Shown: positions 1 through 6,898 of the stretch, in pieces
Numbering within the stretch: position 1 is the stretch's first letter
Layout of the letters: every line of letters starts with the position of its first letter
NCBI GenBank assembly: GCA_003695085.1
Contig: RFIV01000071.1
Location: 1 to 20,484 of the forward strand
Source: Gammaproteobacteria bacterium
Lineage (GTDB): Bacteria > Pseudomonadota > Gammaproteobacteria > Pseudomonadales > Oleiphilaceae
DNA: 20,484 nt
Direction of reading: 5' to 3'
Program-made: the position numbers and the translations under genes
Notes under the pieces: generated by a model
What the model saw: the letters and a program-made list of their open reading frames with translations, nothing else
What the model was told of the DNA's origin: nothing
The model's database searches: none

Positions 1-407
1 GCAAACGAAGCATCCGGCAAATCTTCGGCGGTAGCCGATGAACGCACCGCAACGGCCAGATTCTCGTTGCCGTCCTGCAGTTTCGCAAAAGCGTTCTCCA
101 ACGCCTGCTCGAACTCGGCCGGGAACGGCGTGTCCAGCACCCACTGGCGGATCCTGGATCCGGTTTCCGCCAGCGCGATCACATCATCCACGTCCAGCTT
201 GGCCAGTTCAGCATTAATGCGGTCCGCCAGATTATCCTGAGCGAGGAACCGGCGATAGGCGTGTGCTGTCGTGGCAAAACCACCCGGCACAGTCACCCCT
301 GCGCTGGACAAGCCGCTGATCATCTCGCCAAGTGAAGCGTTCTTGCCGCCAACACGCTCCACATCATTCATACCCAGGTTCTCGAACCCGACAATGTATT
401 CTTCCAA
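1..407 (-). CDS. ppsA: Phosphoenolpyruvate synthase, N-terminal part (runs off the window)
   Basis: PEP synthase converts pyruvate, ATP and water to PEP, AMP and phosphate in gluconeogenesis, in the cytoplasm. The first 135 residues are visible. They form the start of the ATP-binding PPDK_N domain: GGKNASLGEM at residues 20-29, VPGGFATTAHAY at 40-51 and VRSSATAEDLPDASF at 121-135, all family hallmarks. The start is a TTG at 405-407. It is chosen because MEEYIVGFENLGMNDVERVG aligns with the usual PpsA N-terminus and because GAGGAG lies at 415-420 with a 7-nt gap. An internal ATG at codon 13 would cut off conserved sequence. The gene diverges from ppsR, its regulator, with 145 bp between the starts. 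The C-terminal phosphohistidine and PEP-binding domains lie outside the window. The identification is very secure. Confidence 0.96.
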   Translation of the reverse strand, partial: MEEYIVGFENLGMNDVERVGGKNASLGEMISGLSSAGVTVPGGFATTAHAYRRFLAQDNLADRINAELAKLDVDDVIALAETGSRIRQWVLDTPFPAEFEQALENAFAKLQDGNENLAVAVRSSATAEDLPDASF

Positions 408-510
408 GGCGCTTCTCCTCAAAAAAGACCGGGGCAATCCCGACATTCAGTCTGAAAATTTTTGCGGCCTAGTCTAGCACCTTTGGCCCTCGCTGTGTAT
501 GGTAGACCCC

Positions 511-525
511 GGCGCAGCTGGCGCC
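511..525. promoter_or_regulatory. Inverted repeat in the ppsA-ppsR intergenic region
   Basis: GGCGC and GCGCC arms flank a 5-base centre, 28 bases before the ppsR start. Its place between two divergent, functionally linked genes would suit an operator or a leader hairpin. The arms are short and match no operator I recognise. No convincing Cra (FruR) site, the known regulator of enterobacterial ppsA, is visible. This is a weak call. Confidence 0.2.
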
Positions 526-552
526 TTCAATCATCACAGCTCCGGAGTCAGC

Positions 553-1386
553 ATGAACGAACCACGCCCTGTTCGCACTGCCTTTTTTGTATCCGACGGA
601 ACCGGTATCACGGCTGAAGCACTGGGAAATGCCATGCTTGCGCAATTCGACAACATTCGCTTCGAAAAGGTGACACTGCCCTACATTGACACTCTGGAGA
701 AGGCTCGGGAGGCCGTGAATCAGATTCGCGTGGCAGGCATGCGGGACGGCGCCCCGCCGGTTATCTTTGACACCATTGTCAACAAGGAAATCCGTGAGGA
801 AGTGCAACGCAGCGAGGGCATCATGGTCGATATTTTCGGGACGTTCCTCGAGCCGCTGGAACAGGCCCTGGGCGCCAAGTCCTCCTATACCGTCGGCAAG
901 TCACACTCGATTGCCAGCGACTCGAACTATCAGCAGCGCATCGAGGCCATGAACTTCGCACTCGAAAATGACGATGGCGCGCGCACTCGCTACTATGACG
1001 AGGCAGATATCATTCTGGTCGGGGTCTCACGCAGCGGCAAAACTCCCACCTGCATCTATCTCGCCCTGCAATATGGCATCAAGGCGGCAAACTTTCCCAT
1101 CACCGAGGAAGACATTCAGGATCAACGCCTGCCCAGGCAGTTGCGCCCCTACAAGGAAAAGATATTCGGACTGACCATTGATCCGGAACGGCTGGCGGCC
1201 ATCCGCAATGAGCGCAAGCCGAACTCCCGCTATGCATCCCCCAGCCAATGCCGCTACGAGGTGGAAGAGGTGGAATTGATGTACCGCCGGGAGCGTATTC
1301 CTTTCGTGAACTCCACTGACCACTCGGTCGAGGAGATTGCCACACGCGTGATTCTTCAGTCCGGCCTGAAACGGCGGGTCAGTTGA
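553..1386 (+). CDS. ppsR: PEP synthase regulatory protein (bifunctional kinase/pyrophosphorylase)
   Basis: PpsR (DUF299 family) uses ADP to phosphorylate a threonine of PEP synthase, inactivating it. It also removes the phosphate by Pi-dependent pyrophosphorolysis, so it matches PpsA activity to cell energy state. The 277-residue length equals that of the E. coli protein. A P-loop-like GVSRSGKT sits at residues 157-164, followed by the family segment PTCIYLALQYGIKAANFP. The N-terminus (RTAFFVSDGTGITAE) is also typical. The frame is open from an earlier ATG at 499, but the ATG at 553 is preferred: it has GGAG at 544-547 five bases upstream and gives the family N-terminus, whereas the extra 18 residues look non-coding. 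The gene diverges from ppsA, the usual arrangement in gammaproteobacteria, and its stop codon lies inside an inverted repeat shared with the convergent peptidase gene. Confidence 0.95.
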   Translation: MNEPRPVRTAFFVSDGTGITAEALGNAMLAQFDNIRFEKVTLPYIDTLEKAREAVNQIRVAGMRDGAPPVIFDTIVNKEIREEVQRSEGIMVDIFGTFLEPLEQALGAKSSYTVGKSHSIASDSNYQQRIEAMNFALENDDGARTRYYDEADIILVGVSRSGKTPTCIYLALQYGIKAANFPITEEDIQDQRLPRQLRPYKEKIFGLTIDPERLAAIRNERKPNSRYASPSQCRYEVEEVELMYRRERIPFVNSTDHSVEEIATRVILQSGLKRRVS

Positions 1387-1393
1387 CCCGCCG
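1372..1393. terminator. Perfect inverted repeat at the ppsR / M16 peptidase convergent junction
   Basis: CGGCGGGTCA (1372-1381) is followed two bases later by its exact reverse complement TGACCCGCCG (1384-1393). In RNA this would fold as roughly an 8-bp GC-rich stem with a 6-base loop. It contains the ppsR stop codon (1384-1386) and lies just beyond the stop of the opposing peptidase gene (1399-1401). It could therefore serve both transcripts. No T-run follows on either strand, so it is not a classical intrinsic terminator. It may instead protect 3' ends or work with Rho. Confidence 0.6.
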
Positions 1394-1398
1394 GCACA

Positions 1399-4335
1399 TC
1401 AGCCCTTGAGCTCGTATCGCTCATACCCCTGACTGGCGAGCACCTCGGCACCCTCGGCGGAGGTCACGACAGCGAGCGACACGTTGTCGGTCGCCAACCA
1501 GGTCTGGGCGACACGCTGAAGGTCCGCCCCGGCTGTATTGAGCACCTGGTCGCGCAGCGCAGCAACAAAAGCATCCGTGCGCCCGAACAGCCTGTCCTGA
1601 TGGGCGGCCAACGCCTCACCGGCTGGTGATCGGGGCTTGTCCAGTGCACTGATTACACCGAGAATGGCTTCTTCCAGCGGGGCTGCCTCAACAGACGAGT
1701 CCAGCACCCAGTCAATGGCGCGCCGGAAATCATCCAGCGTTTCTGTCAGGCGCGGATCCCTGTAGCTGAAGAACCTGAATACGCCTGTTGCCGAATCCTG
1801 AGAGGCGCCTCCACCGTAGGCCCCACCCTGTTCGCGTATGACACGGTGCAGCCAGTTGTTGCGCAAGTAGTTGCCCAACACCAACAGGGCCGCCTGATCG
1901 GGATGCCCGCTGGTGACACTCGGCACGGCCATGGCGCAAAAGTTTACCTGGGTTGCTGTCACCCACGCCTGACGGCGAGAAATCTCGGCCTTCGGGACAT
2001 CCAGCGCAGCCGCCCCCCTTTTCCAGTGGGCAGGCGTCCAGTCTGCGGCGATGCTGCCGGACCAGTTTCGCACGCTTTCGGATTCGCCGACCAGCACCAA
2101 CTCGGGGCTCTGCTTCATGATCACCTGGTGCAACGCAGTCAAGCGATCCCTCCAATCTGAATAAGCAGCCGTTCCGGACTGAGCGGCTGTATCCAGCGCA
2201 ACCAGTTCCTGCAATCCTGCCAGTCCGCTGCTTGTATGCGACAACGCTGCCAAAGGATTGAGTGCCGCAGCGGCAGCCATCATGGCATAGCTGTGCCCCG
2301 ATCCAATCACCGAAGCCAGGCGCCGGGCACGTTCCTGAGACAGCAGGTCACGCAGACGATCATTCTCGTCAAATCGGGTGCTGCCGGCGACCTCATGCAT
2401 GAGATCAGCCATGGCTTCCCGATTACGCGCCAGTGCCTTTGCAGTCAGACTCAGGTAACCACGCGGCACCTCTTCTCCGCACACCTGGCGGATTTCCCCC
2501 GAAGCGCGGACGCCCCCTGTTTTCAGCGCCAGTGCTTGCTGAAGCGAGAGATAGTCATGCGAGCCGGCCCCCAGCTCACCCATCAGGCGCGGTAACCAGG
2601 TCAGAAGCGGATACTGCTCCGCATCCAGCACCGGCAGCGGATAGACGGCCCGGGCATAGACCAACCCATTTGTACCACGCTCGAAAACAGATACACCTTC
2701 CGGCTCGCCTTCTGCCGGCTGAGGCCGGCTCAAGGCGCGCGGTACATCTTCCGCGGTCACTTTCGGCAGGCAATCTGCATCGGGCTGGGCGTTCTGCCGT
2801 GCTTCCAGAATTCGGGCCTGCTCAACCAGACCCTTTTTTTCATCGTCCGACATGGCGGCCTTGCGCTGAACCAGCATCTCGGCCAGGGCCACGTCACGAC
2901 GCTGTGCCAGATCGCCATCCGCCCTGAGCGTGAGCGTCACACGGTGGGGATTGTCAAGCAGCCATCGGCGCACCAGACCGGGCACGTATGCCGGGTCTCT
3001 GACCTTCTCCCTCAGGCTCTGCAAAGCCGAATCCAGGTCCAACGCCTGGGCCGGGTCGGCCCCATGCACTGCATAAGGCAGGGCTGCCAGGATGAGATGC
3101 AAACCAAACGGGTAGCCATCTCCGGTAATCTCCCTCTGCGACAGCTCCAACTGATGCAGGACGGCTTCAACCTTTTCCTGCGGCACCCCTTCTTCCGCTA
3201 TCCGGCGCAATTCATCCAGAATCAGCGATTCGATACGTGCCGAATCCTCTGCACGGGCACCCTCCAGACCACAGGCAAACAGCGTTTCCCGTTGCCCGTC
3301 TTCATAACCGCACAGTGGCGACGGGGCATCTCCCAGATCGGTTGTCTCGAGGACGTGCATCAGCGGAGAGGCGCTGTTGTCCAGAAGCACATTGCTGAGC
3401 AGATGCCCCTCCAGCACGCCCTCAAGGTCAGTGGCATCCCCCAGCAACCACCCCATGACCACATGATCCTGGCGCTTGCCCGGCTCCGGCGTGGCCGCAT
3501 AGCCCTCCTCGACACGCACTGGCGAGAAGTAGCGCTTCTCCCTCGGTACGCTGAAGGGGCGGCAGGTTTCCTCAAATCGATGCAGGGCCAGAGTCTGAAG
3601 GCGCGACTGAATCTCCCCGGCCTCCAGATCGCCAAACGTCATGACCAAAGCATTGCCCGGATGATAATGACGCGCATGGAACGCCTTGAGCCCTTCCCAG
3701 TCAAGATCCGGAATCTCGTCTGGCTCGCCCCCACTGTTATAGTGATAGGTGGTGGTCGGATAAAGGTGATGTGTCAGCCGTTGCCAAAGCTGGGAGACCG
3801 GCGAGCTCATGGCGCCTTTCATCTCGTTATACACCACGCCTCGAATCGTCAGCGGCGTTGAGGGGTCGTCCGGCTTTTCAAATTCCAGTCGATGCCCCTC
3901 CTGCGCAAAGTCCAGCGGATCCAGCGTGGGGAAAAAGACGGCATCCACATAGACCTCCAGAAGATTGAAGTAGTCCTTGCGGTTGCAACTGGCGAAGGGA
4001 TAAGCCGTCCAGTCCGAAGACGTAAAGGCGTTCATGAACGTGTTCAGCGAACGCCGGGTCATCATGAAAAACGGATCACGCACGGGAAACCGCTCACTGC
4101 CGCACAAGGCGGTGTGCTCGAGAATGTGCGCCACGCCCGTAGAATCCTGGGGCATCGTACGAAAGGCAATCAGGAAAACATGCTCGTCAAAGGGACCGGC
4201 CAGGTGATAGTGCATCAGACCGGTGGCACGATGACGCCAGGTTTCCAGAGTAAGGCCCAGAGCCTTGACCGGATGCTCGGCCAGGCGTTCGAAGGCCAGT
4301 GCATCCGTTTGAGAAGTGTGTTGAGTCACGCTCAC
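1399..4335 (-). CDS. M16C family (PreP-like) zinc metallopeptidase
   Basis: This is a large zinc peptidase of the insulinase/pitrilysin clan, related to the presequence protease PreP, which degrades peptides in a closed chamber. The inverted zinc motif HILEH is at residues 70-74 (ligands His70 and His74, catalytic base Glu73). The third ligand is probably Glu171 in GVVYNEMKGAMSSP. A later segment, REQGGAYGGGA, resembles the substrate-binding region of the C-terminal half. The 978-residue length is typical for M16C. No signal peptide is visible, so a cytoplasmic role in peptide turnover is inferred. The start is GTG at 4333-4335 (a second in-frame GTG at 4327-4329 is possible). It lies 6 bp after the mgsA stop on the same strand, so the two are probably co-transcribed. 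The physiological substrate is unknown. Confidence 0.92.
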   Translation of the reverse strand: MSVTQHTSQTDALAFERLAEHPVKALGLTLETWRHRATGLMHYHLAGPFDEHVFLIAFRTMPQDSTGVAHILEHTALCGSERFPVRDPFFMMTRRSLNTFMNAFTSSDWTAYPFASCNRKDYFNLLEVYVDAVFFPTLDPLDFAQEGHRLEFEKPDDPSTPLTIRGVVYNEMKGAMSSPVSQLWQRLTHHLYPTTTYHYNSGGEPDEIPDLDWEGLKAFHARHYHPGNALVMTFGDLEAGEIQSRLQTLALHRFEETCRPFSVPREKRYFSPVRVEEGYAATPEPGKRQDHVVMGWLLGDATDLEGVLEGHLLSNVLLDNSASPLMHVLETTDLGDAPSPLCGYEDGQRETLFACGLEGARAEDSARIESLILDELRRIAEEGVPQEKVEAVLHQLELSQREITGDGYPFGLHLILAALPYAVHGADPAQALDLDSALQSLREKVRDPAYVPGLVRRWLLDNPHRVTLTLRADGDLAQRRDVALAEMLVQRKAAMSDDEKKGLVEQARILEARQNAQPDADCLPKVTAEDVPRALSRPQPAEGEPEGVSVFERGTNGLVYARAVYPLPVLDAEQYPLLTWLPRLMGELGAGSHDYLSLQQALALKTGGVRASGEIRQVCGEEVPRGYLSLTAKALARNREAMADLMHEVAGSTRFDENDRLRDLLSQERARRLASVIGSGHSYAMMAAAAALNPLAALSHTSSGLAGLQELVALDTAAQSGTAAYSDWRDRLTALHQVIMKQSPELVLVGESESVRNWSGSIAADWTPAHWKRGAAALDVPKAEISRRQAWVTATQVNFCAMAVPSVTSGHPDQAALLVLGNYLRNNWLHRVIREQGGAYGGGASQDSATGVFRFFSYRDPRLTETLDDFRRAIDWVLDSSVEAAPLEEAILGVISALDKPRSPAGEALAAHQDRLFGRTDAFVAALRDQVLNTAGADLQRVAQTWLATDNVSLAVVTSAEGAEVLASQGYERYELKG

Positions 4336-4341
4336 CTCGTT

Positions 4342-4773
4342 TCAGATCTTGCGTTCTGTATAGCTGCCAAAATCAGGTCGGTTTGGCACATAGTCATCAA
4401 ACATGGGGGACGTCAACAGCATATCGGCCGTGGCCTCATTGGTCGCCGTTGGCAGGTTCCACAGCGTGGCCAGTCTCAGCAGCGCCTTGACGTCCGGATC
4501 ATGCGGCAGGGGCTCCAGCGGGTCCCAGAAAAAGATCAGCATGTCCACCTTGCCTTCCGCAATGCGCGCGCCAATTTGCTGATCTCCGCCCAGCGGCCCA
4601 CTGGCGTAGCGCTCCACCGACAGCCCCGTCTCTTCTTCGATGAGGCGACCTGTGGTGCCGGTCGCCATCAGCGTGGCACCTGTCAGCCGGGCGTGATGAC
4701 GAACGATCCAGGCCAGCATGTCTCGCTTTCTGTTATCGTGGGCAATGACGGCAATATTTTCGATCCGGCTCAC
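4342..4773 (-). CDS. mgsA: Methylglyoxal synthase
   Basis: MgsA converts dihydroxyacetone phosphate to methylglyoxal and phosphate, a cytoplasmic bypass that relieves phosphate limitation in glycolysis. The 143-residue protein carries the phosphate-binding segment TGTTGRL (38-44), GPLGGDQQIGA (59-69) with Asp64 (equivalent to catalytic Asp71 of E. coli), and FFWDPLEPLPHDPDVKALLR (81-100) with His91 and Asp94. His12 and Asp13 match His19 and Asp20 of E. coli. The frame is open from an ATG at 4848. The GTG at 4771-4773 is preferred because AAGGAG lies at 4781-4786, about 7 bases upstream, and the N-terminus then matches the family. It diverges from a small membrane-protein gene and runs into the M16 peptidase gene 6 bp downstream. 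The function is secure. Confidence 0.95.
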   Translation of the reverse strand: MSRIENIAVIAHDNRKRDMLAWIVRHHARLTGATLMATGTTGRLIEEETGLSVERYASGPLGGDQQIGARIAEGKVDMLIFFWDPLEPLPHDPDVKALLRLATLWNLPTATNEATADMLLTSPMFDDYVPNRPDFGSYTERKI

Positions 4774-4861
4774 GTCGCTCTCCTTGGTCAGTGGTTTACA
4801 GCGCATGCCGCGTCTGTTAAAACTCGGGGCCAGTTTACCAGAAAGCACAGACAGGGTGCGT

Positions 4862-5356
4862 ATGTCCGAGCAGTCTCCTGAGTCTCTTGTTGCCCCCCGG
4901 TCGTCCGGGAATCCCGTGGATGACGATCTGCTGGAGGCCTACTGGGTTGAGCGGCAACGCTACATTCAGGAAATCCGCAAGATACCGGAGATTCGGCGCC
5001 GATTCTACAAGGAGCTGTTGATCTATGCACTGCGCCGGATACTGTGGTCATTCCTGTTTTTCCCTGTCTTTATCGCCTTCTGGGTGCCCCTCGTGCTTTC
5101 AGGGTTCAACCCGGTGATTCTGGTACAGGGTCTGATGCCTCGTTTGCAGGAGTTTCTTGAGGCAGCGCCACAGACACAGGCGGCCAACATTGAAATGCTG
5201 GTCGTCGCCTGGTTATCCATCGGGTTTGCGTTTGCCGTCTTCGACCTGATTCTGACGCCGTTCCGCTCTCCCTATACCTATGAGGCCGATGTGCACATGC
5301 GTGTCTGGGAAGAGCTCCAGCGCGAGCGCCAGGCGCCCTTGGCAAAGACGCCGTGA
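4862..5356 (+). CDS. Small protein with two predicted membrane helices, function unknown
   Basis: I do not recognise this 164-residue protein. Residues 1-20 look disordered. Residues 23-58 form a charged, helix-prone segment (AYWVERQRYIQEIRKIPEIR). Two hydrophobic stretches follow, about 60-82 (LWSFLFFPVFIAFWVPLVLS) and 110-133 (IEMLVVAWLSIGFAFAVFDL), and then a charged tail. The cluster RRRFYKELLIYALRR before the first helix suggests a cytoplasmic N-terminus, with both termini inside under the positive-inside rule. The ATG at 4862 has AGGG at 4853-4856 five bases upstream. Longer in-frame starts reach back into the intergenic region shared with the divergent mgsA and have no better ribosome site. 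The gene stands alone between mgsA and the MORN gene. Confidence 0.75.
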   Translation: MSEQSPESLVAPRSSGNPVDDDLLEAYWVERQRYIQEIRKIPEIRRRFYKELLIYALRRILWSFLFFPVFIAFWVPLVLSGFNPVILVQGLMPRLQEFLEAAPQTQAANIEMLVVAWLSIGFAFAVFDLILTPFRSPYTYEADVHMRVWEELQRERQAPLAKTP

Positions 5357-5512
5357 TCCAATACCGTGCCAAGTGTGAACGCTTAGCCAAATCCGCACAC
5401 CCGCTCCGCTCGCCCGTTACATTTCGCAACAATGCCCGCTACTATAAAGTGGTACAACTTCCAGTAAAACAACATGAACGGGACTGAAACCCGGAAGGAG
5501 TGAACGGGCACC
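5357..5512 (+). promoter_or_regulatory. Leader region of the MORN-protein gene with a putative -10 box
   Basis: This 156-base gap holds TATAAA at 5444-5449, a good -10 candidate for the MORN gene, though no convincing -35 box lies 16-18 bases upstream. AAGGAG at 5495-5500 is the likely ribosome site, 12 bases before the ATG, which is longer than usual. TGAACGGG occurs twice (5475-5482 and 5501-5508). A nine-codon open frame (5474-5503) ends between the ribosome site and the start codon. No terminator for the preceding gene is evident. Confidence 0.35.
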
Positions 5513-6844
5513 ATGGTAGATCTCAGGCCGCTGCTTTTTATCAATGCGCTCTGCTTCATGCTGCTGGTGACTGCCGGTTTCGCTCATTACAAGCGAGATC
5601 TGGATGGCACAACCGGGCCTGTTGTGGAGGCGGCTGCCGAAACGCCTGCACAGGCTCCCGCCGCCTCGAAAGAGGGTCGGCAGGAATCTGCCTCCGAGCT
5701 CATGGCCTTCCGGTCACAGGAAGATGCTGTTGTAGACGACCTGGAGGAAGCCATCCTGTTTGTGGACCAGCTGCCGACTGCGTCCGCCTCCCCGGCGCCA
5801 GAGGATTCAAAGAATACGGAGCAGCCTGACGTGCCTGCCCCTGCTGCGGTAGCACACGCCGCCCCGCCTCGGCCCAAACCCGCTGCGAAACCCGCACCGC
5901 CCCCGGTTCCCGTTATCGGGACGTTGACCGTACGCTCCAATGTTGTCGGTGACCAGGTGAAAATCGATGGCCGGTCGCTGGGAGCCACGCCGCTGGTTCA
6001 GAAACTGAAAGCCGGGCCACACAGGGTTGAAGTCACCAAACGTGGCTACAAGGCCTGGCAAACCACGGTTGATATCGCAGGAGGTGTCTCACGCACTCTG
6101 GTAGCCGTACTGGAGCCGTCTACCGATGTCAACTACGTGAACGGCACGTGGAAAGATGGCGTCAAAACCGGAACAGGCTCCTACCGGGATTCAGAGGGTA
6201 CCCGCTACGAGGGCGAGTTCCTCAATGGCAAGTTTCATGGTCAGGGAGAGCTGACGCTGGCAGATGGGACCCGTTACAAGGGCGAGTGGTTTGAAGGCCG
6301 AAAGAATGGCTACGGCACACTGACCCTGCCCAACGGAGACACCTATACCGGCTATTTCAGCAACGATCAGTATGAAGGTGAAGGCACCCTGACACTGGCC
6401 AACGGTGACATTTACGCCGGACACTGGACACAAGGCAAGCTCAACGGCGAGGGCTCGCTGACAGCCCGGGACGGCACACTCTATGTGGGCGGCTTCTCGG
6501 ACAACCAGTATCATGGAAACGGCTCGCTGACGCTCCCGGACGGGACACACTACGAAGGTACATTTGCCAATGGCCTCTACCATGGCAAGGGTGAACTGGT
6601 CTACGCCGATGGCAAGAAATATGTCGGGCAGTTCTTTGAGGGCAAGTTCCATGGCCAGGGAATTCTCCGAAATCCCAATGGCTCAAGCATTGAGGGTACC
6701 TTCAAGTTCGGCAAGCCTTATGGCATGGCCAAGCTGACCACACCTGAGGGTGAGGTCTTTACGGCGCGCAGCACGGAGCCCGGAGTCTGCTATCGCTGGA
6801 AGAGTTACCGGGCCACGCAATGCCCCCCACTGGAAGGCTGGTAA
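5513..6844 (+). CDS. Membrane-anchored PEGA-domain / MORN-repeat protein
   Basis: The 443-residue protein has four parts. Residues 5-24 are hydrophobic (LLFINALCFMLLVTAGFAH), a signal anchor or signal peptide. Residues 30-135 are an Ala/Pro/Glu-rich linker. Residues 136-201 resemble a PEGA domain (GTLTVRSNVVGDQVKIDGRS, then PHRVEVTKRGYK), a fold common in surface-exposed proteins. Residues 208-414 are nine consecutive 23-residue MORN repeats of the pattern YxGxFxxGxxxGxGxLxxxDGx. The C-terminal tail has two cysteines (427 and 437) that could form a disulfide, which fits a periplasmic location. MORN arrays form elongated beta sheets that bind lipids or proteins, but no enzymatic role can be assigned. 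The next gene, 54 bp downstream on the same strand, encodes a membrane-anchored receiver protein, and co-transcription is likely. Confidence 0.85.
   Translation: MVDLRPLLFINALCFMLLVTAGFAHYKRDLDGTTGPVVEAAAETPAQAPAASKEGRQESASELMAFRSQEDAVVDDLEEAILFVDQLPTASASPAPEDSKNTEQPDVPAPAAVAHAAPPRPKPAAKPAPPPVPVIGTLTVRSNVVGDQVKIDGRSLGATPLVQKLKAGPHRVEVTKRGYKAWQTTVDIAGGVSRTLVAVLEPSTDVNYVNGTWKDGVKTGTGSYRDSEGTRYEGEFLNGKFHGQGELTLADGTRYKGEWFEGRKNGYGTLTLPNGDTYTGYFSNDQYEGEGTLTLANGDIYAGHWTQGKLNGEGSLTARDGTLYVGGFSDNQYHGNGSLTLPDGTHYEGTFANGLYHGKGELVYADGKKYVGQFFEGKFHGQGILRNPNGSSIEGTFKFGKPYGMAKLTTPEGEVFTARSTEPGVCYRWKSYRATQCPPLEGW
6134..6754 (+). repeat. Nine tandem 69-bp units encoding MORN repeats
   Basis: Residues 208-414 divide exactly into nine 23-residue units with no insertions or deletions between them. 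Units 2-8 are closest to the MORN consensus (RYEGEFLNGKFHGQGELT is typical). The first and last are the most divergent, and the last lacks the usual GxG (GMA instead). The DNA units have diverged in sequence, so this is an old protein repeat and not a recent slippage-prone one. Confidence 0.92.
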
Positions 6845-6898
6845 GAATTTGATGGACACTCCGGCCCGGCCGGGTGCCTGATCGAGAGGTAACAGATA

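Noticed and set aside
499..552. N-terminal extension of ppsR from an earlier ATG
   Set aside because: The extension is not family-like, and the ATG at 553 has a ribosome site and gives the standard 277 residues.
4774..4848. N-terminal extension of mgsA from an ATG
   Set aside because: The GTG at 4773 has AAGGAG upstream and gives the family N-terminus. The extension runs through the divergent promoter region.
2944..4881. Long plus-strand open frames opposite the M16 peptidase and mgsA
   Set aside because: They overlap secure genes on the other strand and have no family-like sequence or matching ribosome sites.
5450..5465. TGGTACAACTTCC as a sigma-54 promoter for the MORN gene
   Set aside because: The -24-like TGG is present but the -12 GC is missing at the required spacing.
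6865..6874. CCCGGCCGGG palindrome between the MORN and receiver genes
   Set aside because: It has no loop and no T-run, so it cannot form a useful hairpin. It is probably a chance GC palindrome.
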